Source: Streptomyces sp. Root1304 | GTDB lineage: Bacteria > Actinomycetota > Actinomycetes > Streptomycetales > Streptomycetaceae | Direction of reading: 5' to 3' | Length of the DNA: 64,000 bases | NCBI RefSeq assembly: GCF_001426405.1 | Contig: NZ_LMEP01000027.1 | Location: forward strand, 103,550 to 167,549 | Shown here: one piece after another, positions 44,040-52,213 of the stretch | Layout of the letters: every line of letters starts with the position of its first letter | Numbering within the stretch: the first letter of the stretch is position 1 | Translations under genes and position numbers: made by a program | Notes under the pieces: model-generated | Told to the model about the DNA's origin: nothing | What the model saw: only the letters and a program-made list of their open reading frames with translations | Databases searched by the model: none

Positions 44040-45514
44040 GCGGGTACGGACACGAGGGCGACGAGCGGATCTTCGCGGCGCTGCCGCCCGCGCGGGGTGC
44101 GGCCTTCGCCAGGACCTGGTGGGGCCTGGCGTGGCTGAAGGCCCTGGAGGACAGCACGCTCGACGGTCGGCAGCTCAAGGCCGGACGGCGGCACGCGCGC
44201 GCGGGCGCGGTGGGCGCGGTGTCGGTGCGGCCCGGCCGGATCACGGCGGTGGTCAAGGACCGCGACGGCACGGCGTACCGCAGCGACGTCCTGGTGCGGG
44301 AGTTCTCCGAGGAGGAGTGGGACCGGCTCCTGGACCTCGCCGCGGACAGCGCCGGGCACATCGCGGCGCTCCTCGACCGGGAGATGCCGCCGCACCTCGT
44401 GGAGGACGCGGCCGGGAGCGGGCTCGATCTGCTGCCGGGGATCGGAGACCTGGACCCGAAGTGCGGCTGCGAGGCGTGGGACCACTGCCCGCACACCACG
44501 GCGCTGGCCTACCAGGTGGCGCGGCTGCTCGACGAGGACCCCTTCGTCCTGCTGCTGCTCCGGGGACGCGGCGAGCGCGCCCTGATCGATGAGCTGCAGG
44601 CACGCAGCACCTCGCGTGCCGCGCGGGGTGTGCGTGGCGAGGACGGTGCGGACGGGGGCGACGACACGCCGGGAGCCGCCGAGGTCCAGGGTGCCGGCGG
44701 CATGCCGGGCGTGTCGGCCGAGGAGGCCTACGCGGCCGACTTCCTGCTGCCTCCGCTGCCGGCACCACCGGTCACGGCGGGCGCGCCCGGCCGTTCACCG
44801 TCGCTGGACACCGAGACGGAGCCCGGGGCGGGGGTCGACCCGACGGCTCTGGAGTTCCTGGCGACGGACGCGGCGGCGCGGGCGCACCGGCTGCTGAGGG
44901 AGATGGTGGGGCCCGGGACACACGGGTCCGAGAAGCACGGGTCCGGAACGCACGGGTCCGGGACGCACGCCTCCGTCGTTCCGGGGCCCGGCGGGGTGAC
45001 TCCGGCTGCGCCGGCGCCGTGGAGCGCGGTGCCGCCTCTGACGGTCGCTCAGGACGCGGTGCGGCTCGCGGTGGACTCCCCCGCGCCGTGGATCGCGGCA
45101 CGGCTGGCCGCCGGTTCGGGCCGGTCGCGGACGGACCTGGACCTCGCCACGCGCGCGTGGCGGTTCGGCGGCGCCGCGGCCCTCGCCGTACTGGACGAGG
45201 AGTGGACACCGGACGCGGACGCGCTGGCCCGTGCCGGGGCCCGGCTCGCGGAGGCATGGGAGGACGACGACCGGCCGGCACTGCGGCGAGCGGGTGGCGC
45301 ACGGTGGACGGCGGTGGGTACGGAGGCCCAGCTCCGGTTCGGCGAGGACGGGCGCTGGTGGCCGTACGTGAAGTCCGGTGCGCGCTGGTCGCCCGCGGGA
45401 CCGCCGGACCGCGATCCTGCGACGGCCCTGGCGACGGCGTTCGCGGCGGGTGGGTCGGAAGCGGGAGCTGGTACGGGTACTGGTGGAGGCGGTGCTACTG
45501 GAGCGGTCGGCTGA
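44036..45514 (+). CDS. SWIM zinc-finger protein
   Basis: A 492-residue partner of the helicase. The SWIM finger CxCx-n-CxH lies near residue 140 (KCGCEAWDHCPHTTALAYQVARLL). The remainder is helical with an internal low-complexity part (~230-320) and HGS repeats at 44918-44962. The ATG overlaps the helicase stop codon. SWIM domains bind DNA or protein; helicase plus SWIM gene pairs are conserved in actinobacteria. It overlaps the opposing septum-formation gene by 20 bp at the 3' end. Confidence 0.85.
   Translation: MSGYGHEGDERIFAALPPARGAAFARTWWGLAWLKALEDSTLDGRQLKAGRRHARAGAVGAVSVRPGRITAVVKDRDGTAYRSDVLVREFSEEEWDRLLDLAADSAGHIAALLDREMPPHLVEDAAGSGLDLLPGIGDLDPKCGCEAWDHCPHTTALAYQVARLLDEDPFVLLLLRGRGERALIDELQARSTSRAARGVRGEDGADGGDDTPGAAEVQGAGGMPGVSAEEAYAADFLLPPLPAPPVTAGAPGRSPSLDTETEPGAGVDPTALEFLATDAAARAHRLLREMVGPGTHGSEKHGSGTHGSGTHASVVPGPGGVTPAAPAPWSAVPPLTVAQDAVRLAVDSPAPWIAARLAAGSGRSRTDLDLATRAWRFGGAAALAVLDEEWTPDADALARAGARLAEAWEDDDRPALRRAGGARWTAVGTEAQLRFGEDGRWWPYVKSGARWSPAGPPDRDPATALATAFAAGGSEAGAGTGTGGGGATGAVG
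44918..44962. repeat. 15-bp tandem repeat in the SWIM gene
   Basis: Three units near ACGCACGGGTCCGGA at 44918-44932, 44933-44947 and 44948-44962, plus a partial one. They encode His-Gly-Ser-containing five-residue repeats. Confidence 0.75.
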
Positions 45515-46640
45515 GCGTGCCGCCGGAGGGCGCGGCCAGGCTGCACGCGGCGTTCTCGGAGCCGAGGAGATAGCTCGTGCGGTACGGGTACTGGACGAAG
45601 GTGGTCCAGCGGGTACCGAGCGGCTGGCGTGCGGCCTTGAGACGGAGCGGCTCGCGGCACAGCAGGGTCGCGGCTTCCCGGACCGCAAGGTCGGTGTCGA
45701 AGCGACCGGTCAGGCGGGGCCTGGCGACGAGTTCGGCATGGTGCGGCGTGTCGCAGGCACGGCGGAGGGCCGTGCCCGGCGCGGCGCGATCGATGTCGAA
45801 GCAGTCGCCGACGCGCAGGGCCTCGAAGGTGACGGGCCGGCCCACCCGACCCTCTCCGGTCGGCACCGAGGCGGGGGTCGGCGTGGTGTGTGCGGGCGAC
45901 TGGTTCGTGGCGCGGGTGGGGGCCGGTGACGTGCTGCCGCCCGTACGGGCGGGCCGGTCCGACGGCCCGGAACGGCTCGGCTTGCCGGAGGCGGACGAGC
46001 CGGGCGTGGTCGGTCCGGGCGACCGGGTGTCGGACACCGGCGTTTCGGACGCGCGGGCTCCGGTGGCCGACGCGCCGTCGGTCCGCCCGCCGGCCGTACC
46101 GGCGCCCTCGCTCGGGGTGACGGCGGGCGGATCGCCGCCCGGACTCCCTTCGGTGGTCAGCCCCTGACCGGACCCGCCCCGGGCGGCCAGGAAGGCCGTC
46201 GCCACGAGAGTGGCCACGAGCAACGGAACGAGCGGTACGCCGAATCGCCGGACGCGCCTCGCGGCCGGTGCGGGCCGGGGCGCGCCGAGCCGGACGAGAC
46301 GGGGCGACCACCCGGACTCGGAACCGGCGGACCGCGGTTCGACGGAGCGGGGTGTGACGGGTTCGGGGGTGGCGGCGCCTGCGCCGAAGCCCGGGTCGGG
46401 GTCGTCGAACACGCGGGCCTCCATGGGGGCTTGTCCCCTGTCAGGCTCTCCGTCCTCGCCGGTCACGTGGTCCCCGCCGGACGCGCCGACCCCGTCCGGC
46501 GCGCCGATCAGGTCACGCGCGCCCGTCGCTTCGGGCGCGTCATCTGCCGGGGGCAGGCCGCCCGACGAGGGCGCGGTGGCCGTTTCGGGCGCGTCCGGCT
46601 CTCGGCCGGGCGGCGGGGTGGCGGTCGGCGGGTGTGGCAC
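45495..46640 (-). CDS. Septum-formation-domain membrane protein
   Basis: About 381 residues. Pro-rich, disordered cytoplasmic part (~1-130), one transmembrane helix (FGVPLVPLLVATLVATAFLAA near 135-155), a Ser/Thr/Pro-rich stalk, and a C-terminal extracellular domain (from ~280) with VGDCFDI, a second Cys in RRACDTPHHAELVA and further Cys near the end. This matches the actinobacterial septum formation family, whose role is not established. GTG 46640 is provisional; other in-frame starts exist upstream to 46766. Confidence 0.75.
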   Translation of the reverse strand: MPHPPTATPPPGREPDAPETATAPSSGGLPPADDAPEATGARDLIGAPDGVGASGGDHVTGEDGEPDRGQAPMEARVFDDPDPGFGAGAATPEPVTPRSVEPRSAGSESGWSPRLVRLGAPRPAPAARRVRRFGVPLVPLLVATLVATAFLAARGGSGQGLTTEGSPGGDPPAVTPSEGAGTAGGRTDGASATGARASETPVSDTRSPGPTTPGSSASGKPSRSGPSDRPARTGGSTSPAPTRATNQSPAHTTPTPASVPTGEGRVGRPVTFEALRVGDCFDIDRAAPGTALRRACDTPHHAELVARPRLTGRFDTDLAVREAATLLCREPLRLKAARQPLGTRWTTFVQYPYRTSYLLGSENAACSLAAPSGGTLSRPLQ

Positions 46641-46774
46641 GCGGTCCAGGGTCGCCCTTCGGTGGCCGCGCGGCCACCCCTTTTCGGGCGCCGGGCCCTG
46701 CCCGTACAGAACCGTGACAATCGCGGACCGTGCCCTCGCTCGCCACCGACCCGACCGCCCCGTCATCAGCCGTC

Positions 46775-47629
46775 CTACAGACCGAGCTGGCGCTCCGCGC
46801 CCTCGACCGTCTGGGCGAGGAGCACGGCGATCGTCATGGGGCCGACACCACCGGGAACCGGGGTGATGAGGGAGGCGCGCTCGGCGGCCGAAGCGAAGTC
46901 GACGTCACCGATGTTGCCGGGGTTGTAGCCGGCGTCGATGACGACGGCGCCCGGCTTGATGTCCGAGCCCTGGATGAAGTTCGGCTTGCCGACGGCGGCC
47001 ACGAGGATGTCGGCCTCGCGGACGACGGAGGAGAGGTCCTCGGTGCGGGAGTGGCAGTAGGTGACGGTGGCGTCGCGGCCGAGGAGGAGCAGACCGGCCG
47101 GCTTGCCGAGGATCGCGCTGCGGCCGACGACGACGGCACGCTTGCCGCGCGGGTCGACCTCGTACGCGTCGAGGAGGCGCATGATGCCGCCGGGCGTGCA
47201 GGAGACGAAGCCCGGCAGGCCGAAGCCCATGGCGGCGAAGGACGCCATGGTGACGCCGTCGACGTCCTTCTCGGGGGCGATGGCCTCGAAGGCGGCGCGC
47301 TCGTCGATGTGCGGGCCGACGGGGTGCTGGAGCAGGATGCCGTGGACGTCGGGGTCGGCGGAGAGCGCGGTGATCGCGGCGACGAGCTCCTCGGTCGTCG
47401 TGGTGGCCGGAAGCTCGACGTGCTTGGAACGGATTCCGGCCTTCGCGCAGCGGTTCTGCTTCATCTTCACGTACGTCACGGAGGCCGGGTCCGCACCGAC
47501 CAGGACCGTCGCGAGACACGGGGTGACACCGGTGCGGCGGGTGATCTCGGCGGCGCGGGCGGCGGTCTCCTCGACCGTGCGGCGGGCGAGGGCCGTACCG
47601 TCCATGAGGATGGCGGTGCTGGTGGACAT
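46775..47629 (-). CDS. folD: Methylenetetrahydrofolate dehydrogenase/cyclohydrolase FolD
   Basis: A 284-residue bifunctional enzyme. It converts 5,10-methylene-THF to 10-formyl-THF through NADP-linked dehydrogenation and cyclohydrolysis. Key parts: YVKMKQNRCAKAGI with catalytic Lys near 56, QHPVGPHID (substrate loop), PGGIMRLL, VVGRSAILGKPAGLLLL (NADP Rossmann motif), and PGGVGPMT. ATG 47629 has AGGAG 6 nt upstream. Expression is under the ZTP riboswitch upstream, linking one-carbon supply to purine synthesis. Confidence 0.95.
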   Translation of the reverse strand: MSTSTAILMDGTALARRTVEETAARAAEITRRTGVTPCLATVLVGADPASVTYVKMKQNRCAKAGIRSKHVELPATTTTEELVAAITALSADPDVHGILLQHPVGPHIDERAAFEAIAPEKDVDGVTMASFAAMGFGLPGFVSCTPGGIMRLLDAYEVDPRGKRAVVVGRSAILGKPAGLLLLGRDATVTYCHSRTEDLSSVVREADILVAAVGKPNFIQGSDIKPGAVVIDAGYNPGNIGDVDFASAAERASLITPVPGGVGPMTIAVLLAQTVEGAERQLGL

Positions 47630-47663
47630 GGCAACTCCTGGGCGTCGTCTCTGACCGGTGGTT

Positions 47664-47760
47664 CGCCCAGGCGCACGGCATCGGGACGGTCGCGCGGCTC
47701 CGCGCTCCCGTCGGACCGCTCCCCGGTGGTGATCCACCTCAAGCGCCAGTCACGGCCCGA
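47664..47760 (-). ncRNA. ZTP (pfl) riboswitch of folD
   Basis: The RNA reads GGGCCGTGACTGGCG (47758-47744), then GGTGGATCACCACCGGGGAG (47738-47719), a linker with a GC-rich hairpin, and GCGCCTGGGC (47674-47665). These are the conserved 5' and 3' elements of the pfl/ZTP motif, in order and spacing, directly upstream of folD. ZTP or ZMP binding, signalling 10-formyl-THF shortage, raises expression in characterised members. Confidence 0.92.
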
Positions 47761-47765
47761 GCCCC

Positions 47766-47771
47766 ACTCTA
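47766..47771 (-). promoter_or_regulatory. -10 box of the riboswitch-folD transcript
   Basis: On the minus strand TAGAGT (47771-47766) fits TANNNT and puts the transcript start about 7 nt on, at the first conserved G of the riboswitch. The -35 region is not clear. Confidence 0.6.
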
Positions 47772-47919
47772 CGTGAGCGCCTGGGGGCGGGTCCCGGACA
47801 GGGTGGGCACGCGAGCGCGTCCGGGAGCTTGTCGCCGGCCCGCACGCCGCGCACGATGAGCGCGAGGGACCGGCCGCACCGCACCGGGCCCGACGGACGA
47901 CCTCGACGAGGAGGCCGAG

Positions 47920-49161
47920 TTGAGCGCCGATCCCACCGGCTTCCCCGGTAGCCCCACCGCCCCCGCCTCCCCACCCGTCCGTCCGCTCGTCGCCGCCTCG
48001 TGGCGGCGGTCCGCACGCGCGCGCGTGAACCAGGACGGGGCGGCCCGGGTCGAACTGGCGGAGGACGAGCTCGTCGCGTACCGGGACGGCCATCCGCTGG
48101 CGGCGGCGATGCCGGTGATCCGCGAGCTGATGGGGGCGTACGCGACGGACGGGGAGCACCTTCTCGCGGTCTGCGACGCCGCCGGGCGGATGCTGTGGGT
48201 CGAGGGCCACCCGACGACCCTGCGCAAGGCGCGGGGCATGAACTTCGTGGCGGGCGCCCGCTGGTCGGAGGCGGCGGCCGGGACGAACGCGCCGGGAACC
48301 GCCCTCGCGGTGGACCGTCCGGTGCAGGTCGTCGCCGCCGAGCACTTCCGGCACCCGGTACGCGCGTGGACCTGTGCCGCCGCCCCGGTGCACGACCCGC
48401 GGAGCGGCCGGGTCCTGGGCGCGGTGGACATCACGGGCGGCAGTCGGCTCGCGCACCCGCACAGTCTCGGGTTCGTCCAGGCGGTGGCGCGGGCGGCGGA
48501 GTCCCAGTTGGCGCTGCTCGGGCCGGTGCCCCAGCCGGACCGGCTCCGGCTCTCGGCGCTCGGCCGGGACGAGGCGGTGCTCTCGGTGGGCGGCCGCCGG
48601 GTGCGGCTGAGCCGGCGGCACAGCGAGATCCTGGTGGTGCTCGCGCACCGGCCGGAGGGGGTGGGCGGCGAGGAGCTCCTCACCCTGCTCTACGAGGACA
48701 CGTCGGTGACCCCGGTGACGCTGCGGGCGGAGCTGTCCCGGCTCCGTGGCCTGCTCGGTCCCGATGTGCTTCGTTCGCGCCCGTACCGGCTGGCCGGGGC
48801 GGTCGACGCCGACTTCGCGGCGGTCGACCGCCGCCTGGCCTCGGGGGCGGTGGCGGCCGCCGCCGGGGACTACGCGGGCCCGCTGCTGCCGACCTCGCTC
48901 GCCCCGGGGGTGGTACGCCTCCGGGAACGGCTCGCGGAACGGCTGCGGGCGGCGTTGGTGGACCGGGGCGATCCGGGACTGCTCGCCGACTGGGCGTACA
49001 GCACGTGGGGCGAGGACGACGTGACGGTCTGGCGGGCGCTGTCCGCGGCCGTTCCGGCGGCCCAGGTGGCGCCCGTACGGGCTCGGCTCGACTCTCTGGA
49101 GGCCGAACTGTCCGCCGGTGCAACCCTCTTGCAACCTCCGGGTCCGCACACTCGCCGGTGA
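47920..49161 (+). CDS. GAF-domain transcriptional regulator of the aldehyde dehydrogenase
   Basis: A 413-residue one-component regulator. It begins at TTG with GAGGAGG 5 nt upstream. The GAF-like sensing region is residues ~25-195 (MPVIRELMGAYATDGEHLLAVCDAAG; GTNAPGTALAVDRPVQV). A winged-helix/HTH occupies ~210-290 (LSRRHSEILVVLAHRPEGVGGEELLTLLY). Gene order, regulator then ThcA-type aldehyde dehydrogenase, is common in Streptomyces. Ligand unknown. Confidence 0.82.
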   Translation: MSADPTGFPGSPTAPASPPVRPLVAASWRRSARARVNQDGAARVELAEDELVAYRDGHPLAAAMPVIRELMGAYATDGEHLLAVCDAAGRMLWVEGHPTTLRKARGMNFVAGARWSEAAAGTNAPGTALAVDRPVQVVAAEHFRHPVRAWTCAAAPVHDPRSGRVLGAVDITGGSRLAHPHSLGFVQAVARAAESQLALLGPVPQPDRLRLSALGRDEAVLSVGGRRVRLSRRHSEILVVLAHRPEGVGGEELLTLLYEDTSVTPVTLRAELSRLRGLLGPDVLRSRPYRLAGAVDADFAAVDRRLASGAVAAAAGDYAGPLLPTSLAPGVVRLRERLAERLRAALVDRGDPGLLADWAYSTWGEDDVTVWRALSAAVPAAQVAPVRARLDSLEAELSAGATLLQPPGPHTRR

Positions 49162-49205
49162 GCGCCGGCCGGGGACGGCCGGCCCGTCTCAGGGAGGCCA
49201 TGCCC

Positions 49206-50729
49206 ATGACCCGTTACGCCGCACCCGGTACCGAGGGCGCGCTCATGTCGTACGAGGCGCGCTACGACCACTGGATCGGTGGCGCGTACGTCGCCCCGGC
49301 GCGCGGTGGCTACTTCGAGAACCCGAGCCCGGTCGACGGCCGTCCGTTCACGGAGGTCGCCCGCGGCACCGCCGAGGACGTGGAACGCGCTCTGGACGCG
49401 GCGCACGCGGCGGCTCCGGCGTGGGGGCGGACGGCGCCGGCCGAGCGGGCGGGTGTCCTGCTGCGGATCGCGGACCGGATGGAGGCCGGTCTGGAAGCCC
49501 TGGCCGTCGCGGAGACCTGGGACAACGGAAAGCCCGTACGGGAGACCCTGGCGGCCGACATCCCGCTGGCGATCGACCACTTCCGGTACTTCGCGGGGGC
49601 GCTGCGGGCCCAGGAGGGTGCGCTGAGCGAGATCGACGACGACACCGTCGCGTACCACTTCCACGAGCCGCTGGGGGTCGTCGCGCAGATCATCCCGTGG
49701 AACTTCCCGATCCTGATGGCGGTCTGGAAGCTGGCCCCGGCGCTCGCGGCGGGCAACGCGGTGGTCCTCAAGCCGGCCGAACAGACCCCGGTCTCCATCC
49801 ACTTCTGGCTGAGCCTGGTCGCCGACCTGCTGCCGCCGGGTGTCCTCAACATCGTCAACGGCTTCGGCGAGGAGGCCGGGAAGCCGCTGGCGTCCTCGCC
49901 GCGCGTCGCGAAGATCGCCTTCACCGGTGAGACGTCGACCGGGCGGCTGATCATGGGATACGCCTCCGAGAACCTGAAGCCGGTGACACTGGAACTCGGC
50001 GGCAAGTCGCCGAACATCTTCTTCGACGACGTGTGGGCGGCGGACGACGACTTCCGCGACAAGGCGCTGGAGGGCTTCACGATGTTCGCCCTCAACCAGG
50101 GCGAGGTCTGCACCTGCCCTTCGCGCGCCCTCGTCCAGCGGGGTCACTACGGCGAGTTCCTGGAGGCGGCGGTGGCGCGCACGGAGAAGATCGTCCCGGG
50201 CCACCCCCTGGACACCGACACGATGATCGGCGCGCAGGCCTCGGCCGAGCAGCTCCGCAAGATCACCTCGTATCTGGAGATCGGCCAGCAGGAAGGCGCG
50301 AAGATCCTGACGGGAGGACAGATCGTCGAACACGGAGGGGAGCTGGCGGGCGGCTACTACGTCCAGCCGACGATCTTCGAGGGCGACAACCGGATGCGGG
50401 TCTTCCAGGAGGAGATCTTCGGCCCGGTGGTGGCGGTGACCTCGTTCACGGACTTCGACGACGCGATCCGCACGGCGAACGACACGCTGTACGGCCTGGG
50501 CGCCGGCGTCTGGACCCGCGACACGAACACCGCCTACCGAGCGGGCCGCGCGATCCAGGCGGGCCGCGTCTGGACCAACTGCTACCACGCGTACCCGGCC
50601 CACGCGGCCTTCGGCGGCTACAAGCAGTCGGGCATCGGCCGGGAGACCCACCGCATGATGCTGGACCACTACCAGCAGACGAAGAATCTGCTGGTGAGCT
50701 ACTCGCCGAAGAAGCTCGGCTTCTTCTAG
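49206..50729 (+). CDS. NAD-dependent aldehyde dehydrogenase (ThcA-like)
   Basis: A 507-residue aldehyde dehydrogenase oxidising aldehydes to acids with NAD(P). Catalytic Cys lies in NQGEVCTC near 302, base Glu in LELGGKSP near 265, the cofactor region in GNAVVLKPAEQTP and TGETSTGR. The ATG at 49206 fits AGGGAGG at 49191-49197 better than the ATG 6 nt earlier. The length and end KKLGFF match the EPTC-inducible ThcA type. The upstream GAF gene is its likely regulator; a strong terminator follows. Confidence 0.93.
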   Translation: MTRYAAPGTEGALMSYEARYDHWIGGAYVAPARGGYFENPSPVDGRPFTEVARGTAEDVERALDAAHAAAPAWGRTAPAERAGVLLRIADRMEAGLEALAVAETWDNGKPVRETLAADIPLAIDHFRYFAGALRAQEGALSEIDDDTVAYHFHEPLGVVAQIIPWNFPILMAVWKLAPALAAGNAVVLKPAEQTPVSIHFWLSLVADLLPPGVLNIVNGFGEEAGKPLASSPRVAKIAFTGETSTGRLIMGYASENLKPVTLELGGKSPNIFFDDVWAADDDFRDKALEGFTMFALNQGEVCTCPSRALVQRGHYGEFLEAAVARTEKIVPGHPLDTDTMIGAQASAEQLRKITSYLEIGQQEGAKILTGGQIVEHGGELAGGYYVQPTIFEGDNRMRVFQEEIFGPVVAVTSFTDFDDAIRTANDTLYGLGAGVWTRDTNTAYRAGRAIQAGRVWTNCYHAYPAHAAFGGYKQSGIGRETHRMMLDHYQQTKNLLVSYSPKKLGFF

Positions 50730-50737
50730 CGGCACGA

Positions 50738-50783
50738 AAGAAGGCGCCTGACCTGGGATTTTCCCCGGTTCGGGCGCCTTCTT
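50738..50783 (+). terminator. Strong terminator of the aldehyde dehydrogenase transcript
   Basis: AAGAAGGCGCC (50738-50748) and GGCGCCTTCTT (50773-50783) form a perfect 11-bp stem starting 9 nt after the stop codon; the 24-nt loop holds a small inner stem. Confidence 0.85.
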
Positions 50784-51309
50784 GGAGAGCACGTCCCCTC
50801 CCATGGGGGAGGTGTCGAAACACCCCCCTTCTTCCAGTTCATCCCACCGGTATCCCAGTCCTGACCAGCAGGTCCGGGCCATACACGCGCTAGATTGCGG
50901 CTCAGCCCTTGGGGCTGCGGTCGACTGGGGACCGTTCGACCCCGGCGCGGGATTCTCCTATGGGCCAGACTGGTGGTGTCGGATCCGGGGGGTCTCCGTG
51001 GATACCCAGCCGAGCGTTACCGCGGCAGTCGAACCTCTCCTGCTCGACGAGCTCTGCCCGAGTTCCGGTTCTCCCGTCTGGAGTGCGCCGCGCGTGGAGT
51101 GCCTGGCCGAGTGCGCCGGCGGCCCGTGGCCACGCCACCTTCGATGCGGGTGTCCGGCCTGTTCGACACCGTCGCAACCGGTGGTCAGGGGCACCTGGAG
51201 GTCCGACCCTGGGTTGCCCCCGGGGAGCGTTCGGGGCGCGAAAGAATCGTCTTCGGGAGGTCGGAGCGGCAACGGAGAGCAAAGAAGGAAGCACTTGAGG
51301 AGATGAGTC
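50784..51309. other. Long intergenic region ahead of the dormancy cluster
   Basis: 526 bp with no gene I can support. Open frames exist but lack a matching ribosome site or any recognisable domain. It contains the OsdR-like box at 50928-50942, CCCCCGGGG near 51220, and GAGGAG before the flavodoxin start. It marks the junction between the aldehyde dehydrogenase unit and the stress cluster and may hold decayed sequence. Confidence 0.55.
50928..50942. promoter_or_regulatory. OsdR/DevR-box-like element
   Basis: GGGACCGTTCGACCC shares the core GGACCGTTCGRCCC with the element at 59226-59239 in the divergent stress promoters. It is about 370 bp before the flavodoxin gene. Confidence 0.4.
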
Positions 51310-51858
51310 GTGATGCGTGCCGTGATCGTGTACGAGAGCCTGTTCGGCAACACGCGCGAGATCGCTGAGGCGATCGGAGAGGGCGTGAAGGAGGCACACC
51401 CGGACGCCGAGGTCGAGTGCGTGGCAGTGGTCGACGCCTTGCCGGAGCGTATCGGCCCCACCGACCTGCTGGTCGTCGGCGGGCCGACCCACATCCGGGG
51501 CATGACCACCGGGATGAGCCGGAAGATGGGGCTGAAGGCCGAGAAACAGGAGGCCGAGAAGGGGGAGCGTCCCTTCACTCCCGAGGAGGGCGCCGAGGGC
51601 CCCGGTGTCCGCGACTGGTTCCACGACACGCTCCCGAAGGCCCACACCGGCACCCATGCGGCCGCGGCCTTCGACACCCGGGCGGACATGCGCCTGGCCG
51701 GGGCCGCCGCCGGCGGCATCGCACGTCGGCTGCGCGGCCATGGCTACGAACTCGTAGCGGAGCCCGAGGGGTTTATCATCGAGGACACCGAAGGGCCGCT
51801 ACGCTCAGGCGAGCGGGATCGCGCAAGGGCGTGGGGTGCGGCCCTCCAGGTCGCTTGA
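51310..51858 (+). CDS. Flavodoxin-family protein
   Basis: A 182-residue FMN-binding protein: ESLFGNTREIA near 8-18 is the phosphate loop and VVGGPTHIRGM the second FMN loop. An internal insertion with KAEKQEAEKGE and DWFHDTLP is present. GTG at 51310 with GAGGAG 7 nt upstream; ATG three nt later is equally possible. It may pass electrons to stress-response oxidoreductases under low oxygen. Confidence 0.85.
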   Translation: MMRAVIVYESLFGNTREIAEAIGEGVKEAHPDAEVECVAVVDALPERIGPTDLLVVGGPTHIRGMTTGMSRKMGLKAEKQEAEKGERPFTPEEGAEGPGVRDWFHDTLPKAHTGTHAAAAFDTRADMRLAGAAAGGIARRLRGHGYELVAEPEGFIIEDTEGPLRSGERDRARAWGAALQVA

Positions 51859-51949
51859 CCGATCCACCTGGAACGCCGCCGGCAAGCGTGGCCGCACCAA
51901 GGCCCACGGGCTCGTCCCGCCTCGCATGGGCCGAAGAGGGCCCCAAGGT

Positions 51950-51963
51950 GGGCCATCCGGCCC
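51950..51963. promoter_or_regulatory. GGGCC-N4-GGCCC dyad
   Basis: GGGCCATCCGGCCC, in the gap between flavodoxin and the CBS-BON gene, 250 bp upstream of the latter. It resembles the other G/C dyads of this cluster; OsdR binding is a guess. Confidence 0.35.
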
Positions 51964-52026
51964 TCCTGTCCTTTCACGGACGCGGCCAGACTGGAGTGGA
52001 CACCACCGATGCGGAGGCCCCGGTGA

Positions 52027-52188
52027 GCGGCGAGCGGCCCGCACATCGCCGACCGCGTCAGCGCCGGCGAACTGTTCGGCTGGTCGTGTCTGTTCGAGCC
52101 GTACCGCCGGCAGTGCTCGCCCACCGTCTTCTCTCCGTCCGCGTGCGGCTGCTGGATCTCCACTGCCCTGCACGGAAGCGGCCCGTAG
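52027..52188 (+). pseudogene. Remnant of a cyclic-nucleotide-binding (Crp-like) protein
   Basis: One frame, open from 52027 to a TAG at 52186-52188, reads DRVSAGELFGWSCLFEPYRR in its middle. GELFGWS and EPYR are characteristic of cNMP-binding domains of Streptomyces dormancy-locus proteins. There is no usable start, no other part of the domain and the remaining residues are atypical (Cys-rich, many Ser), so it is a fragment. It fills most of the otherwise unexplained gap before the CBS-BON gene. Confidence 0.5.
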
Positions 52189-52213
52189 ATCTTCACCCCT
52201 CCGGGAGAACGTG

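Noticed and set aside
41010..45514. Phage-defence island built on the helicase and SWIM genes
   Set aside because: No nuclease, methylase or known effector nearby; the pair is widespread in the core genome of Streptomyces.
50782..51306. 174-codon open frame in the gap after the aldehyde dehydrogenase
   Set aside because: It begins inside the terminator stem, lacks a ribosome site, and its protein is low-complexity at both ends.
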